A DNA stretch of 64,000 nt from Streptomyces taklimakanensis (GCF_009709575.1 NZ_WIXO01000001.1:5396001-5460000); one strand, 5' to 3'. Counted from the first letter of the stretch, positions 28,208 through 37,851 are shown. Program-made: numbers and translations. The notes: a model not told the origin generated them from the letters alone.

Positions 28208-28943
28208 GCCGTTCCCCCTCTTCGTCTTACGACATTCCGCGGGCGGCCCTTCCGACGCCCCGTTCCGGGAACGAATGGGGACCCCGGCTCTACGCCCGGG
28301 GCCGGACACGGCAACACAGGGGACCGGCGCGAAGCCTCTGGTGTGGCAGCGGACGGTCTCGTGGGAGAGGGACGCCTCGAAGCGTGTTGCGGAAGGCTGC
28401 GAGCAAGCAGGTTGAGCCGCGGTTCGGCGCTGTGCTGATCACGCGGCGAGAGCGAGGTCGTGCGTGCGGGTGACGGCCGTGACCGCGTGACGAAGACCAT
28501 CGCCACGCTGCCGGCCGCCCCGGGCCCTCGTCCCGACACACGGGACGGGGACCGTCATCACGGCATTCCGCAGGAAGCCCCCTGACCGAGCTCCGTGACC
28601 GCATGACGCCCGAGCAGCGGGAGGCCGCGCCACCGACTGCCGGGCGAACCGCGGGGGCTGGTTCCCGTCGTGGACACCGGTGCCGAAGAAACCCGGGGCC
28701 CGGACGCAAGAGCGGGCGTTCGGCCCGTGGGCGGCGCGGTCGGCTGCCGCCACCCGGTGGTCGCCGAACTGCTCGCAGCGCTTTTCGCGGGCGTGGCTTC
28801 GCGTCATGCCATGTGGAAGCGTCCTTCCGGGGCGGTCTCCGTTCCACGCACGCCATACGGGTGAGGGTAGGGCAGCGCGGCCATGGCCGGATCCTTTCGG
28901 GGCTCCCCGGGAGTAGGTCGGGCGCGCGTTTCCGCAGGTCGGC
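28208..28943. other. Region between the unknown gene and tRNA-Sec without a recognised gene
   Basis: About 735 bases with open frames on both strands but no recognisable protein and no well-placed ribosome site. A seven-base perfect stem (CGTCCCG, loop ACACA, CGGGACG) at 28529-28547 could end the tRNA-Sec transcript coming from the right. The region is the 3' flank of selC. Confidence 0.35.
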
Positions 28944-29039
28944 TGGCGGAGGCGGACGGGAATCGAACCCGCCTGCCCGAGATCCTCGGGCACCTCGGTT
29001 TTGAAGACCGGGGGGGCCACCAGGCACCCATACGCCTCC
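28944..29039 (-). tRNA. selC: tRNA-Sec (anticodon UCA)
   Basis: Read on the minus strand the gene starts GGAGGCG at 29039 and closes with CGCCTCC, discriminator G and an encoded CCA (28944-28946). The anticodon loop CTTCAAA places the anticodon TCA at 29004-29002. A long variable arm (GCCCGAG-GATCT-CGGGC) and the T-arm GCGGG-TTCGATT-CCCGT follow. At 93 bases without CCA it is long, as tRNA-Sec is. The anticodon stem has one non-Watson-Crick outer pair. It is divergent from selD. Confidence 0.93.
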
Positions 29040-29207
29040 ACGCCGAGCACGCTCGTGCCCGGACGCCGAACATCCAAACCCGCCCCTGAGGGCGAGTCAA
29101 ACTCCCGTCCGGCGTTTCGATCCGCGTTCCCGGGGCAGTCGGTGCCGCGACACCCGACCGGGCCCGGTGAGGGACGCCCCGCTCCGGTCGGGCGAGAGGG
29201 GAGCACG

Positions 29208-30272
29208 ATGTACACCCGAGGCGGGACGTCCGACCGGGAGGCGCGGGAGGCACGGGACGCGGCGGGAGAGGAGCCCGTACGGCTGACGCGGTACGCGCAC
29301 GGTGGCGGTTGCGCCTGCAAGATCCCGCCCGGCGAGCTGGAGGAGGCCGTGGCGGGACTGTTGGGGAGCGCCCCCGGCGCTCCGACGGGCGAACTGCTGG
29401 TGGGCCTGGACACCGGCGACGACGCGGCCGCCGTCCGTCTCCCCGGTCCGCGGGGCGGCCCCGCCGTCGTCGCCACCGCCGACTTCTTCACCCCCGTGGT
29501 GGACGACCCCTACCACTGGGGACGCATCGCCGCGGCCAACGCCCTCTCGGACGTCTACGCCATGGGCGGACGGCCTCTGGTGGCGGTGAACCTGCTGGGC
29601 TGGCCGCGCGGGAAGCTTCCGTTCGAGCTGGCCCGTGAGGTGCTGCGCGGCGGGCTGGAGGTGGCCGGGCAGGCGGGCTGCCACGTCGGCGGCGGCCACA
29701 GCGTCGACGACGTCGAGCCCAAGTACGGCATGGCGGTCACCGGGATCGCCGACCCCGAGCGGCTGCTGCGCAACGACGCGGGACGGCCGGGGCTGCCGCT
29801 GTCGCTGACCAAGCCGCTCGGCGTGGGCGTGCTCAACAACCGGCACAAGTCCACCGGCGAGGTGTTCGAGCACGCCGTGGAGACCATGGCCGCCCTCAAC
29901 CGCGAGGCATCCGAGGCGGCCGTCGCGGCGGGCGTCCGGTGCGCCACCGACGTCACCGGCTTCGGACTGCTGGGCCACCTGTACAAACTGGCCCGTGCCT
30001 CCGGGGTGACCGCCGTGGTGGACTCCGCCGCCGTCCCCTACCTGGCGGGGGCCCGGGAGGCGGTCCGTGACGGCTACGTCAGCGGAGGCACCCGCCGCAA
30101 CCTCGACTGGGTCGCCCCGCACACCGACTTCGGCTCCGCGGACGAGCACACCCGGCTGTTGCTGGCCGACGCCCAGACCTCCGGCGGTCTGCTGGTGGCC
30201 GGAGAGGTTCCCGGCGCGCCCGTGGTCGGCGAGTTGGTCGAGGCCGGGGAACACACCCTGGTGGTCCGCTGA
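29208..30272 (+). CDS. selD: Selenide, water dikinase (selenophosphate synthetase)
   Basis: 354 aa. The active-site loop HGGGCACKIPP has Cys35 and Cys37 with the essential Lys38, so this SelD is the cysteine and not the selenocysteine form. DTGDDAAAVRL and DFFTPVVDDPYHWGRIAAANALSDVYAMGG follow, then the C-terminal VTGFGLLGHLYKLA. It makes selenophosphate from ATP and selenide for SelA. The ATG has GAGAGGGGAG upstream; the first 20 residues are a poorly conserved extension. It is transcribed away from selC. Confidence 0.96.
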   Translation: MYTRGGTSDREAREARDAAGEEPVRLTRYAHGGGCACKIPPGELEEAVAGLLGSAPGAPTGELLVGLDTGDDAAAVRLPGPRGGPAVVATADFFTPVVDDPYHWGRIAAANALSDVYAMGGRPLVAVNLLGWPRGKLPFELAREVLRGGLEVAGQAGCHVGGGHSVDDVEPKYGMAVTGIADPERLLRNDAGRPGLPLSLTKPLGVGVLNNRHKSTGEVFEHAVETMAALNREASEAAVAAGVRCATDVTGFGLLGHLYKLARASGVTAVVDSAAVPYLAGAREAVRDGYVSGGTRRNLDWVAPHTDFGSADEHTRLLLADAQTSGGLLVAGEVPGAPVVGELVEAGEHTLVVR

Positions 30273-30460
30273 CGCCCGTCGCCGTTCCCGGAGGTCCCGA
30301 CGGGCCTCGGTGAGCGCGCCGGGGCGCGGACCCCACCGCACGGCGCGCACCGTGCCACGTCCCCCGCCGTTCCGCGTCACGCTCCCCGCGGTGGAGCGTG
30401 ACGTCCCCTCCGTCCCGGGGTTGACCCGGTGTGACGTCCGGTTCGACGGAAGGAGTGGCC

Positions 30461-31669
30461 ATGGGAGCGACAGGCGGCGGAGACGGGGACGCCCTCACCA
30501 TCGGCGTGGTGGTGGCGCGCACGGGGCGGCTGGCGAAGCTGGGCGACCCGCTGGCGTTCGTGATGTCCCGGCTGGAGCCGGAACTGCGCCGGATCCGCAA
30601 CGGCGGGCGGCACCACGCGGTGCGCATGGCGAGCAGGGACAGCCGGTCGAGCGCCGACGGCGCGCGGGAGGCGGTGCGGCGGCTGGTGCGGGACGAGGGA
30701 GCGCGGATCGTGCTGACCCTGGCCGGTACGGAGGTCCTCCCGGCCGTCGCGGACACCTGCGAGGAGGAGGGCGTCCCCTGTGTGTCCAGCACCTTCCCCT
30801 GGCAGGTCTACTACTACGGCCGTGGCGCGACGGCGCGGCGGCCGTTCCGCTGGACCTACCACTTCTGCTGGGGCCTGGACGACATCGCCGAGACCTTCGC
30901 CGACCTGTGGGAGGCCGCCGGCGGTCCGGCGCGGACGGTCGGCTGCCTGTGGAACGACGGCCCGCAGGGGAACTGGTCGCGCCACGCCGAGCAGGGTTTC
31001 GCGCCGGTGGCCCGCGCCCGCGGGCACCGTCTCGTCGACCCGGTCGGCTACCGCGAGCCCGCCGTCGGGTTCGACGAGCACCTGGCGGCGTTCCGCGCCG
31101 AGGGCGTGGACGTCGTCACCAGCGCGGCCACCGGGAAGGACCTGGCGTTGTTCCGGGAACGGGCGGACGAACTGGGCGTGCGACCGAAAATGATCACCTG
31201 TTCACGGTGGCTCGCCTATCCTCCCTCCACCACCGGATCGGGCCGCCGGCCGGCCCAGGCGAACGTGGCGACGCTGATCTACTGGACCCCGAACCACCCC
31301 TACCGCTCCTCGCTCGACGGGACGAGCGCGGCGGAACTGGCCGAGGCGTACGAGCAGGGCACGGGCCGCCAGTGGCTCCAACCGCTCGGTCTGGCCCACG
31401 CCCTGTTCGAGGTGGCCGCCCACGCCCTGACCACCGCGGACGACCCCACGCAGGCGGCCTCGGTGGCCGAGGCGCTCGGTCGGGCCCGACTGGAGACCAT
31501 CGCCGGGCCGCTGGACTGGACCGCCGGGCCCGTACCCAACGTCGCCACCGTGAGGCTGTCCGGGGGACAGTGGCAGCCGGGCCGCGCGCACGACTGGGAG
31601 CTCCGCGCCGTGACCAATCGACGGGTCGAGGGACTGCCCCTCGACGGCGACCTGGTACCGCTCGGCTGA
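30461..31669 (+). CDS. Branched-chain-amino-acid-type substrate-binding protein (Peripla_BP_6-like), no signal peptide
   Basis: 402 aa, GGAAGGAG six bases before the ATG. The pattern TIGVVVARTGRLAKLGDPLAF near the N-terminus, then VPCVSSTFPWQVYYYG and FRWTYHFCWGLDDIAETFADL, and a closing AEALGRARLETIAGPLDW fit the periplasmic binding proteins of LivK/UrtA type. There is no hydrophobic signal peptide or lipobox, since the protein begins MGATGGGDGDALTIG. It may therefore act in the cytoplasm as a sensor or regulator. Downstream genes are convergent (formate dehydrogenase), and no ABC permease is near. Confidence 0.72.
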   Translation: MGATGGGDGDALTIGVVVARTGRLAKLGDPLAFVMSRLEPELRRIRNGGRHHAVRMASRDSRSSADGAREAVRRLVRDEGARIVLTLAGTEVLPAVADTCEEEGVPCVSSTFPWQVYYYGRGATARRPFRWTYHFCWGLDDIAETFADLWEAAGGPARTVGCLWNDGPQGNWSRHAEQGFAPVARARGHRLVDPVGYREPAVGFDEHLAAFRAEGVDVVTSAATGKDLALFRERADELGVRPKMITCSRWLAYPPSTTGSGRRPAQANVATLIYWTPNHPYRSSLDGTSAAELAEAYEQGTGRQWLQPLGLAHALFEVAAHALTTADDPTQAASVAEALGRARLETIAGPLDWTAGPVPNVATVRLSGGQWQPGRAHDWELRAVTNRRVEGLPLDGDLVPLG

Positions 31670-31672
31670 CGA

Positions 31673-31690
31673 CCCCGGCGCCGGCCGGGG
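31673..31690. terminator. Small hairpin between convergent genes
   Basis: CCCCGGC, loop GCCG, GCCGGGG: a seven-base stem after the binding-protein stop and before the fdhA end on the other strand. Weak but well placed. Confidence 0.35.
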
Positions 31691-31726
31691 ACGGCCGAGC
31701 CGGCGAACCGTCGCGCGCCCCGGCCG

Positions 31727-34700
31727 TCACATCTCCGTGCCCGTCTCCTCGGTGATGCCCGCCCGCGTCCGGTACTCGCGCACCAGATCCAGGAGCGCCG
31801 GCCCGCGCGGCCGGCGCCCCGGCCGGATGTCGCACGTCAGCGTCTTGGTCTCCTGGATGCGGACGTTGGGGTCCACGGCCAGGTGGATCAGCTCGTTGGC
31901 GGCGTCCCCCCGCGTGTATCCGTTGGGCCCCCAGTGGTAGGGGAGGCCGATCTGGTGCAGGGTACGGCCCTGCACCCGGATCGGCGCCATCCGGTCGGTC
32001 ACCATCACCCGCGCCTCGATCGCGGTCCGGGCGCTGACCAGCGTCGCCCAGCCCATGTGCGTCAGCCCCCGCTCGGCCGCCAGCTCCGGCGAGACCTCGC
32101 AGAAGAACTCCGGTTGGAGCTCCGACAGGTAGGGCTGCCACCGGGACATGCCGCCCGCGGTGTGGTGCTCGGTGAGCCGGTAGGTGGTCGCCACGTACGG
32201 GAACACCTCCGATCCCGGTTCCGGGCCGCTGGGGTGGTACCGGTTGTACGGGTGCCGCACCAGGAACTCCCGCGCCGGGTTGCGCCGCTGCCGGTGGAGC
32301 GGGTTGGAGAACGGCGACTCCTGCGGCTCGTAGTGCGTCGGCAGCGGCCCGTCGAGCAGACCCGTGGGCACGTACAGCCAGGCCTTGCCGTCCGCCTGCA
32401 TGATGAAGGCGTCCGTGCCCGACAGCGCGTCGGACCCCTTGGCGCCCTCGGGGGGCACGTGGTCCGGGGGCCTGGTGGCGGGGAAGTCCGGGACGTCGTG
32501 GCCGGTCCACTCGCCCCGTTCCGCGTCCCACCACACCAGTGCCTTGCGCTCGCTCCACGGCCTGCCCTCGGGATCGGCCGACGCGCGGTTGTACAGGATC
32601 CGGCGGTTGGCGGGCCACGCCCAGGCCCACTCGGGGGCGACCCAGTTCTGTTCCTTGCCCGGTTTGCGGCGCGCCGCCTGGTTGACGCCGTCGGCGTAGA
32701 CGCCGCAGTAGATCCAACAGCCGCACGCCGTCGAGCCGTCGTCCTTGAGCTGCGTGTAGGAGGACAGCGGCCGCCCCTCGGCGTCGAAGCCGTTGATCTC
32801 GGCGAGCACGGCCTCGGCCTCCGGCTCGGCGATGTCGCCCTTGACCGGGTAGTCCCAGGTGAGGTCCAGCACGGGGCGGTCCGCCTCGTCGGTGGACCCG
32901 GCCAGCTTCTCCCGGATGACCCGTCCCAGGTGGTACATGAACCACAGGTCGCTGCGGGCGTCGCCCTCCGGTTCCACCGCCTGGTAGTGCCACTGGACCA
33001 TGCGCTGGGTGTTGGTGAAGCTGCCGTCCTTCTCACTGTGCGACGCCGCGGGCAGGAAGAAGACCTCGGTGGCGATGTCCTCGGTGCGCAGCTCGCCCGT
33101 CTCGATCTCCGGACCGTCCTTCCACCAGGTGGCGCTCTCGATCAGCGAGAAGTCGCGCACCACCAGCCAGTCCAGGTTGGCCATGGCCAGGCGTTGCAGC
33201 CGGGCGTTGGCCGAACCGACCGCGGGGTTCTCGCCCATCAGGAAGTACCCCTTGCACACACCGTCCAACTGGAGCTGGACGGTGTCGTAGGTGCTGTGCG
33301 AGCCGGTCAGACGCGGCAGGTAGTCGAAGCAGAAGTCGTTGTCCTCGGTCGCGGCCGGGCCCCAGTACGCCTTGAGCAGGCTCACCAGGTAGTCCCGCAT
33401 GTGTCCCCAGTAGCCCTTCTCCGCCGCCTCGGCCTCGACGAAGGTGTCGAGGTCCTCACCGGTGTGGGAATGCGGCATCGGGATGTACCCGGGCAGCAGG
33501 TTGAACAGGGTCGGGATGTCGCTCGACCCCTGGATCGAGGCGTGACCGCGCAGGGCGAGGATGCCGCCGCCCGGACGCCCCATGTTGCCCAGCAGGGTCT
33601 GCAGGATCGCCGCGGCGCGGATGTTCTGCACCCCGGTGGTGTGCTGGGTCCAGCCGACGGCGTAGGCGATCGCCGTGGTGCGGTCCCGCCCCGAGTTCTC
33701 GGTGACCAGCTCGCAGACCTTCTCGAACAGGTCGCGCGGCACGCCGCAGGTCCTCTCGACCATCTCCGGCGTGTAGCGGGAGAAGTGCCGCTTGAGCACC
33801 TGGAAGACGCACCGGGGGTGGGAGAGCGTCTCGTCGCGGTGCGGCACCCCCTCGCCGAGCGCGGCGCCGCCGGAACCGTGGGACTCGCCGCGTGCCTCGT
33901 GGGAGATCTCGCTCCGGCCCTCGGTGACCTTCGGGTAGTGCTCCTCGCGGTGCCCGGAGGCCGCCTGGGTCGCCATCCCCTCGTACTGCCAGGTGGTCGC
34001 GTCGTAGACGCGCTCGTCCGGGTCGAGCCCGGAGAACAGTCCGTCGAGGTCCTCGGTGTCCTGGAAGTCCTCCCGCAGGATCATCGGGGCGTTGGTGTAC
34101 GCCAGGAGGTAATCGCGGAAGTACTTCTCCTTGCTCAGGACGTGGTTGACGATCCCGCCCAGGAAGGCGATGTCGCTTCCCGCGCGCAGCGGGACGTGCA
34201 CGTCGGACATCGCGCTGGTGCGGGTGAAGCGCGGATCGACGTGGATCACCTTCGCGCCGCGGGCCTTGGCCTCCATCACCCACTGGAAGCCCACCGGGTG
34301 ACACTCGGCCATGTTCGAACCCTGGATGACGATGCAGTCCGAGTTCTGCAGGTCCTGCTGGAAGGTGCTGGCGCCGCCGCGCCCGAACGAGGTCCCCAGA
34401 CTGGGGACCGTGGAGGAGTGTCAAATACGGGCCTGATTCTCGATCTGCACGGCCCCCAGGGCCGTGAACAGCTTCTTGATCAGGTAGTTCTCCTCGTTGT
34501 CGAGCGCCGCGCCGCCCAGGTGCGCGAAGCCCATGGTGCGCCGCACCCGCTTGCCCTCGTGGTCCCACTGCCAGCCGGAGCGGCGCGCCTCGATCACCCG
34601 GTCGGCGATCATGTCCATCGCCGTGTCCAGGTCCAGCCGCTCCCACTCGGTGCCGTGCGGGCGCCGGTAGAGCACGTGCTTGGCGCGCGCGGAGCCGGTG

Positions 34701-34987
34701 GTCAGTTGGAGGCTGGCCGCTCCCTTGGGACACAGCCGCCCGCGCGAGACCGGGGAGTCCGGGTCGCCCTCGATCTGGGTGACCTTCCCGTTCTCGACGT
34801 AGATGTTCTGGCCGCAGCCCACGGCGCAGTACGGGCAGATGGACTTCACCACCTTGTCGGCGGTGCGCACCCGGGGCGTCAGCCGCTCGGTGTACCCGCT
34901 CTCGGCGGCGGCGCCACGACCCAGCGGGTCGTCACCGGTGAGTTGCCGGTAGACCGGCCAGGATTCGATCCAGGTTCGGATGCCCAC
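31727..34987 (-). CDS. fdhA: Formate dehydrogenase alpha subunit, selenoprotein (UGA-encoded Sec189)
   Basis: 1086 aa when the TGA at 34423-34421 is read as selenocysteine. The residues before it (ENQARI) and after it (HSSTVPSLGTSFGRGG) are those around the Mo-ligand Sec of formate dehydrogenases. The reading frame is open on both sides for the whole family length. The N-terminal [4Fe-4S] site reads CPYCAVGCG with a later RLCPKG. The molybdopterin domains follow, with GSNMAECHPVGFQW and the C-terminal GLPYHWGPNGYTRGDAANEL. No Tat signal is visible, so the active site is probably cytoplasmic. The GTG at 34987 has AAGGACGG upstream. It oxidises formate to CO2 and passes electrons to FdhB and the NrfD-like subunit. 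Confidence 0.96.
34391..34423 (-). promoter_or_regulatory. Selenocysteine codon and SECIS-like hairpin
   Basis: The in-frame TGA occupies 34423-34421. Eleven bases later the minus strand has GGTCCCC, loop AGTCT, GGGGACC (34409-34391), a perfect seven-base stem. In bacterial SECIS elements the apical loop lies about 16-37 bases after the UGA; here it starts 18 bases after it. This is the expected binding site of SelB. Confidence 0.85.
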
Positions 34988-35079
34988 GATCGCCGTCCTT
35001 CGCTCTTCCTCGCCTCGTGCCACGCCCTTGTCCTGCGTCCTGCGTCCTCGACTTCCGTGCCCCCCCGCCGTGTCCCGCT

Positions 35080-35397
35080 CTACGACGGCCCGTCCCGCGC
35101 CTCGTTCCGGGCGGCACGGCGCATCTGCTCGTCCGACCGGGCCCGTTGCCGCAGCCAGCGGTGGACCGACTCCCGAGCGTCGGGAGCGCCGGAGGGGGCG
35201 TGGGACAGCTCCTGCGTGTCGCCGGACAGCACCCCGGGACGCCGCGCCTGCTCCGCGGTCACCGCGTCGCCGCCGTCGGCGGGGATCCCGGTCGCGGTCA
35301 GATACGCCTGCCCCGGGGAGACGCCCAGCCGCTCGCCCACGGCCTCGTAGTCCAAGCCGGCGGCCAGGAGCCGCAACACCTGCTCACGTGTGGGCAC
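35080..35397 (-). CDS. Small HTH-like protein of the formate dehydrogenase operon
   Basis: 105 aa. The GTG at 35397 has GGGGAGG eight bases upstream and lies 38 bases after the nrfD-like stop. The N-terminal third (REQVLRLLAAGLDYEAVGER followed by LGVSPGQAYLTATG) has the shape of a helix-turn-helix. The rest is polar and Arg-rich (VHRWLRQRARSDEQMRRAAR). fdhA begins about 90 bases further on. It may be an accessory or regulatory factor of the operon. I do not know a characterised homologue. Confidence 0.7.
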   Translation of the reverse strand: MPTREQVLRLLAAGLDYEAVGERLGVSPGQAYLTATGIPADGGDAVTAEQARRPGVLSGDTQELSHAPSGAPDARESVHRWLRQRARSDEQMRRAARNEARDGPS

Positions 35398-35435
35398 CGC
35401 GCCAACCTCCCCGTCGGCTTCGCCGGGACTCCCTG

Positions 35436-36545
35436 TTACCGGCCCTCCGAGGTACCCCGGTCTTCCCCGGCCAAACGCCCGGTCTCCTCGTGTTCCTCCG
35501 CCGACCGCTCCCGGCGGCGCCGCTCCTCCCGCTGCCGCAGCCTCTCGCGCTGCGGCACGACCGTGTACCGGGGATCCTCGGCGGAGGCCACGCCCGCCCG
35601 GAAGACGCCGAACCGCAGAGCCGTCGAACCGGCCAGCAGAGCCGCTCCCGAGAGCGCCGCGGCGGCGCGGCTGCGGCGTCCGGCCAGCAGGCCCACGGCG
35701 GCGCCGGTGGCGGTGAGGATCTTCGAGGCGCGCACCAGGGCCCCGGCCCGGCCCTGTCTCAAGGGTTCCGCGGCCAATCCCATGCGACGGGTCATCACCT
35801 CGCCGGCGCCCAGCTCCAGCGCGGCACCGAGGGCCGCGGCGCGGCGCGCCGGACCGGCCTGGGCCACGGAGACGGTGAGCATGCCCAGCCCTCCGGCGGC
35901 GGCCGTCCCCGAACCGGTGAAGACGAACGGCAGCTCGCGGTAGCCCTCGTGCCAGGAGGGCACCGCCGTGTCGGCGATCAGCACGGCCGTGTAGGAGGCG
36001 ACGGCCGGGCCGAGCAGCGCCGCGCCCGCGGTGGCAGCGGCGCCGGTGCGCCGGAACCGACCGGTCGCCTCGGTCACGGCGGCCACTCCGGTCAGCGGAC
36101 CGTAGCCGGCCAGGATCCAAGAGCCCACGCTCATGGGGGAGGTGGGCTTGGCCACGCGCAGCATGTTGTAGAAGCGCTCCGGGCGCCCCAGATCGTGGAT
36201 CAACGCCACCGTGGAGGCGGAGATGGCACCCAGCGCCCCGATCTTCGCCGACCGCGCCAGGGCGCGTCGCCCGGTGGCGTGCGCCCCCGCCGCCAGGAGC
36301 GAGGAGCCGCCCGCCAGGCCGCCCAGGAAGAGGTAGCCCGCGATGTCCAGGGCCTTCCAGGTGGGCCGGTTGAGGATCGGCATGCCGTAGTACGAGGTGA
36401 ACTCGGCCTCGGGCACGACGGGGCGTTCCCCGCGCCGGCGTCCGCGTCGGCGCCTGCCGCCGCCCTGGCCGGTCGGAGCCGTCCTGCCGGAGGACGCCCG
36501 GCCCGCGTCCCCCGGTCCGACGTGTTCGTGGTCGTCGCGGTTCAC
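35436..36545 (-). CDS. NrfD/PsrC-like membrane subunit of formate dehydrogenase
   Basis: 369 aa. A basic, Arg/Gly-rich N-terminus leads to YYGMPILNRPTWKALDIAGY and LFLGGLAGGSS, hallmarks of the NrfD family. LIHDLGRPERFYNMLRVAKP and then further helices follow, about eight to nine in total, with a long charged Arg/Glu tail. The GTG overlaps the FdhB stop (GTGA). NrfD proteins bind quinone, so this subunit would connect formate oxidation to the menaquinone pool. Confidence 0.9.
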   Translation of the reverse strand: MNRDDHEHVGPGDAGRASSGRTAPTGQGGGRRRRGRRRGERPVVPEAEFTSYYGMPILNRPTWKALDIAGYLFLGGLAGGSSLLAAGAHATGRRALARSAKIGALGAISASTVALIHDLGRPERFYNMLRVAKPTSPMSVGSWILAGYGPLTGVAAVTEATGRFRRTGAAATAGAALLGPAVASYTAVLIADTAVPSWHEGYRELPFVFTGSGTAAAGGLGMLTVSVAQAGPARRAAALGAALELGAGEVMTRRMGLAAEPLRQGRAGALVRASKILTATGAAVGLLAGRRSRAAAALSGAALLAGSTALRFGVFRAGVASAEDPRYTVVPQRERLRQREERRRRERSAEEHEETGRLAGEDRGTSEGR

Positions 36546-37618
36546 CGACGCCTCCCCAGGAAGCAGGCGGCCACACCGGCGACCATCGTGGCCGCCGCCA
36601 CCGCCGCGTGCCGCCACATCGAGGGCAGGTCACGGGTGGTCACCACCGGGTCGGGCGGCAACCCGTAGGTCTCGGGTTCGTCCAGCAACAGGAAGAAGGC
36701 GCCGTCGCCACCGACACCGTCGCCGGGGTCCTCGCCGTACAGCCGGGCATCGGGCACCCCGGCGGCGTGCAGTTGCGCCACCCGGGCCGCCGCGCGCTCG
36801 CGCAGCTCGTCCAGGGGGCCGAACTGGATGGAGTCGGTGGGGCACGCCTTGGCGCAGGCCGGTTCCATGCCCTCGCCCAACCGGTCGTAGCACAGGGTGC
36901 ACTTCCAGGCCCGGCCGTCCTCCTTGCGCTGGTCGATCACCCCGTAGGGGCACGCGGGGACGCAGTAGCCGCAACCGTTGCAGATGTCCTCCTGGACGAC
37001 GACGGTGCCGAACTCGGTGCGGAACAGCGAGCCGGTGGGGCACACGTCCAGGCAGGCCGCGTGGGTGCAGTGCTTGCACACGTCGGAGGCCATCAGCCAG
37101 CGCAGTTCGGTGCGTCCGTCGGGCGCGACCGGGGAGATCTCCCCGGTGGGCGCGCCCGCCCCGGCGCCCTCCGGCGCGGCTTCGCCCGACGCGGTCTCCT
37201 CCGGCGCGGGGACGGTGGTGCCCAGCCGTCCGGCGGCGGCGAAGACGTCACCGGGGTCCTCGGAAGGGGAGCCCGGGGCACCCGTCCCGCCGTGTCGCAC
37301 GCCCGGGTCCTGGCCCCCCAGGGGCTTGCGCTGTTCGATGAACGCCACGTGCCGCCAGGTGGAGGCGCTCAGGCCCTGGGAGTTGTCGTAGGACATGCCC
37401 GTCAGTTCCAGACCGTCCTCGGGAATGGCGTTCCACTCCTTGCACGCCACCTCGCAGGCCTTGCAGCCGATGCACACCGAGGTGTCGGTGAAGAACCCCA
37501 TGCGCGGGGGGTGGTCGTGGTGGCCCGCGGCCCCCGCCACGTCCGGCTGCACGCCGTACAGCAGGCCGCCCTCGGCGGGCGGCCCGGTCTCCCCGTTCCG
37601 CGCGGTGGCGTCGGTCAT
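36542..37618 (-). CDS. fdhB: Formate dehydrogenase beta subunit, four [4Fe-4S] ferredoxin-like
   Basis: 358 aa. Four cysteine groups are visible: CIGCKACEVACKEW (from residue 49), CKHCTHAACLDVCPTG, CNGCGYCVPACPYG and CTLCYDRL...PACAKACPT, enough for four [4Fe-4S] clusters. An insertion rich in Gly/Pro/Ala (about 105-165) separates the first two. The C-terminus ends in one membrane helix (AAVAAATMVAGVAACFLG) and RRR, anchoring it. The ATG has GGAAGGGAG upstream. It is the first gene of the minus-strand fdh operon and carries electrons from FdhA to the membrane subunit. Confidence 0.95.
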   Translation of the reverse strand: MTDATARNGETGPPAEGGLLYGVQPDVAGAAGHHDHPPRMGFFTDTSVCIGCKACEVACKEWNAIPEDGLELTGMSYDNSQGLSASTWRHVAFIEQRKPLGGQDPGVRHGGTGAPGSPSEDPGDVFAAAGRLGTTVPAPEETASGEAAPEGAGAGAPTGEISPVAPDGRTELRWLMASDVCKHCTHAACLDVCPTGSLFRTEFGTVVVQEDICNGCGYCVPACPYGVIDQRKEDGRAWKCTLCYDRLGEGMEPACAKACPTDSIQFGPLDELRERAAARVAQLHAAGVPDARLYGEDPGDGVGGDGAFFLLLDEPETYGLPPDPVVTTRDLPSMWRHAAVAAATMVAGVAACFLGRRR

Positions 37619-37851
37619 GCCACTTCTCCCTTCCGGCACGCACCATGACGGACCGCTTCGGACGGCCCGTGGTGCCACGGGTCCCCCACGTGACGCCGGA
37701 CGAAACGGGGTGTTCGTCCCCTGGCGTGCCCGAGGGCCGAGCCGTTCGGGTGTCCGCCCGGAGAAGGAGACGACGCGCCGTGCCCCCCGACTCGCGGGGG
37801 ACGCGTGAATGGCTCCCGGCGCGGATGCCGGAACGCGCGGGAGGTGATGGA

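Noticed and set aside
28603..29004. Plus-strand open frame running across tRNA-Sec
   Set aside because: It covers the tRNA gene on the opposite strand, is Arg-rich and shows no domain or ribosome site.
34421..34423. Nonsense mutation splitting fdhA
   Set aside because: The TGA sits exactly at the Mo-ligand position, is followed by a SECIS-type hairpin, and all four Sec factors are present nearby.
31883..35350. 1155-residue plus-strand open frame opposite fdhA
   Set aside because: Composition typical of an antisense shadow. The minus strand carries the molybdopterin oxidoreductase and its Sec codon.
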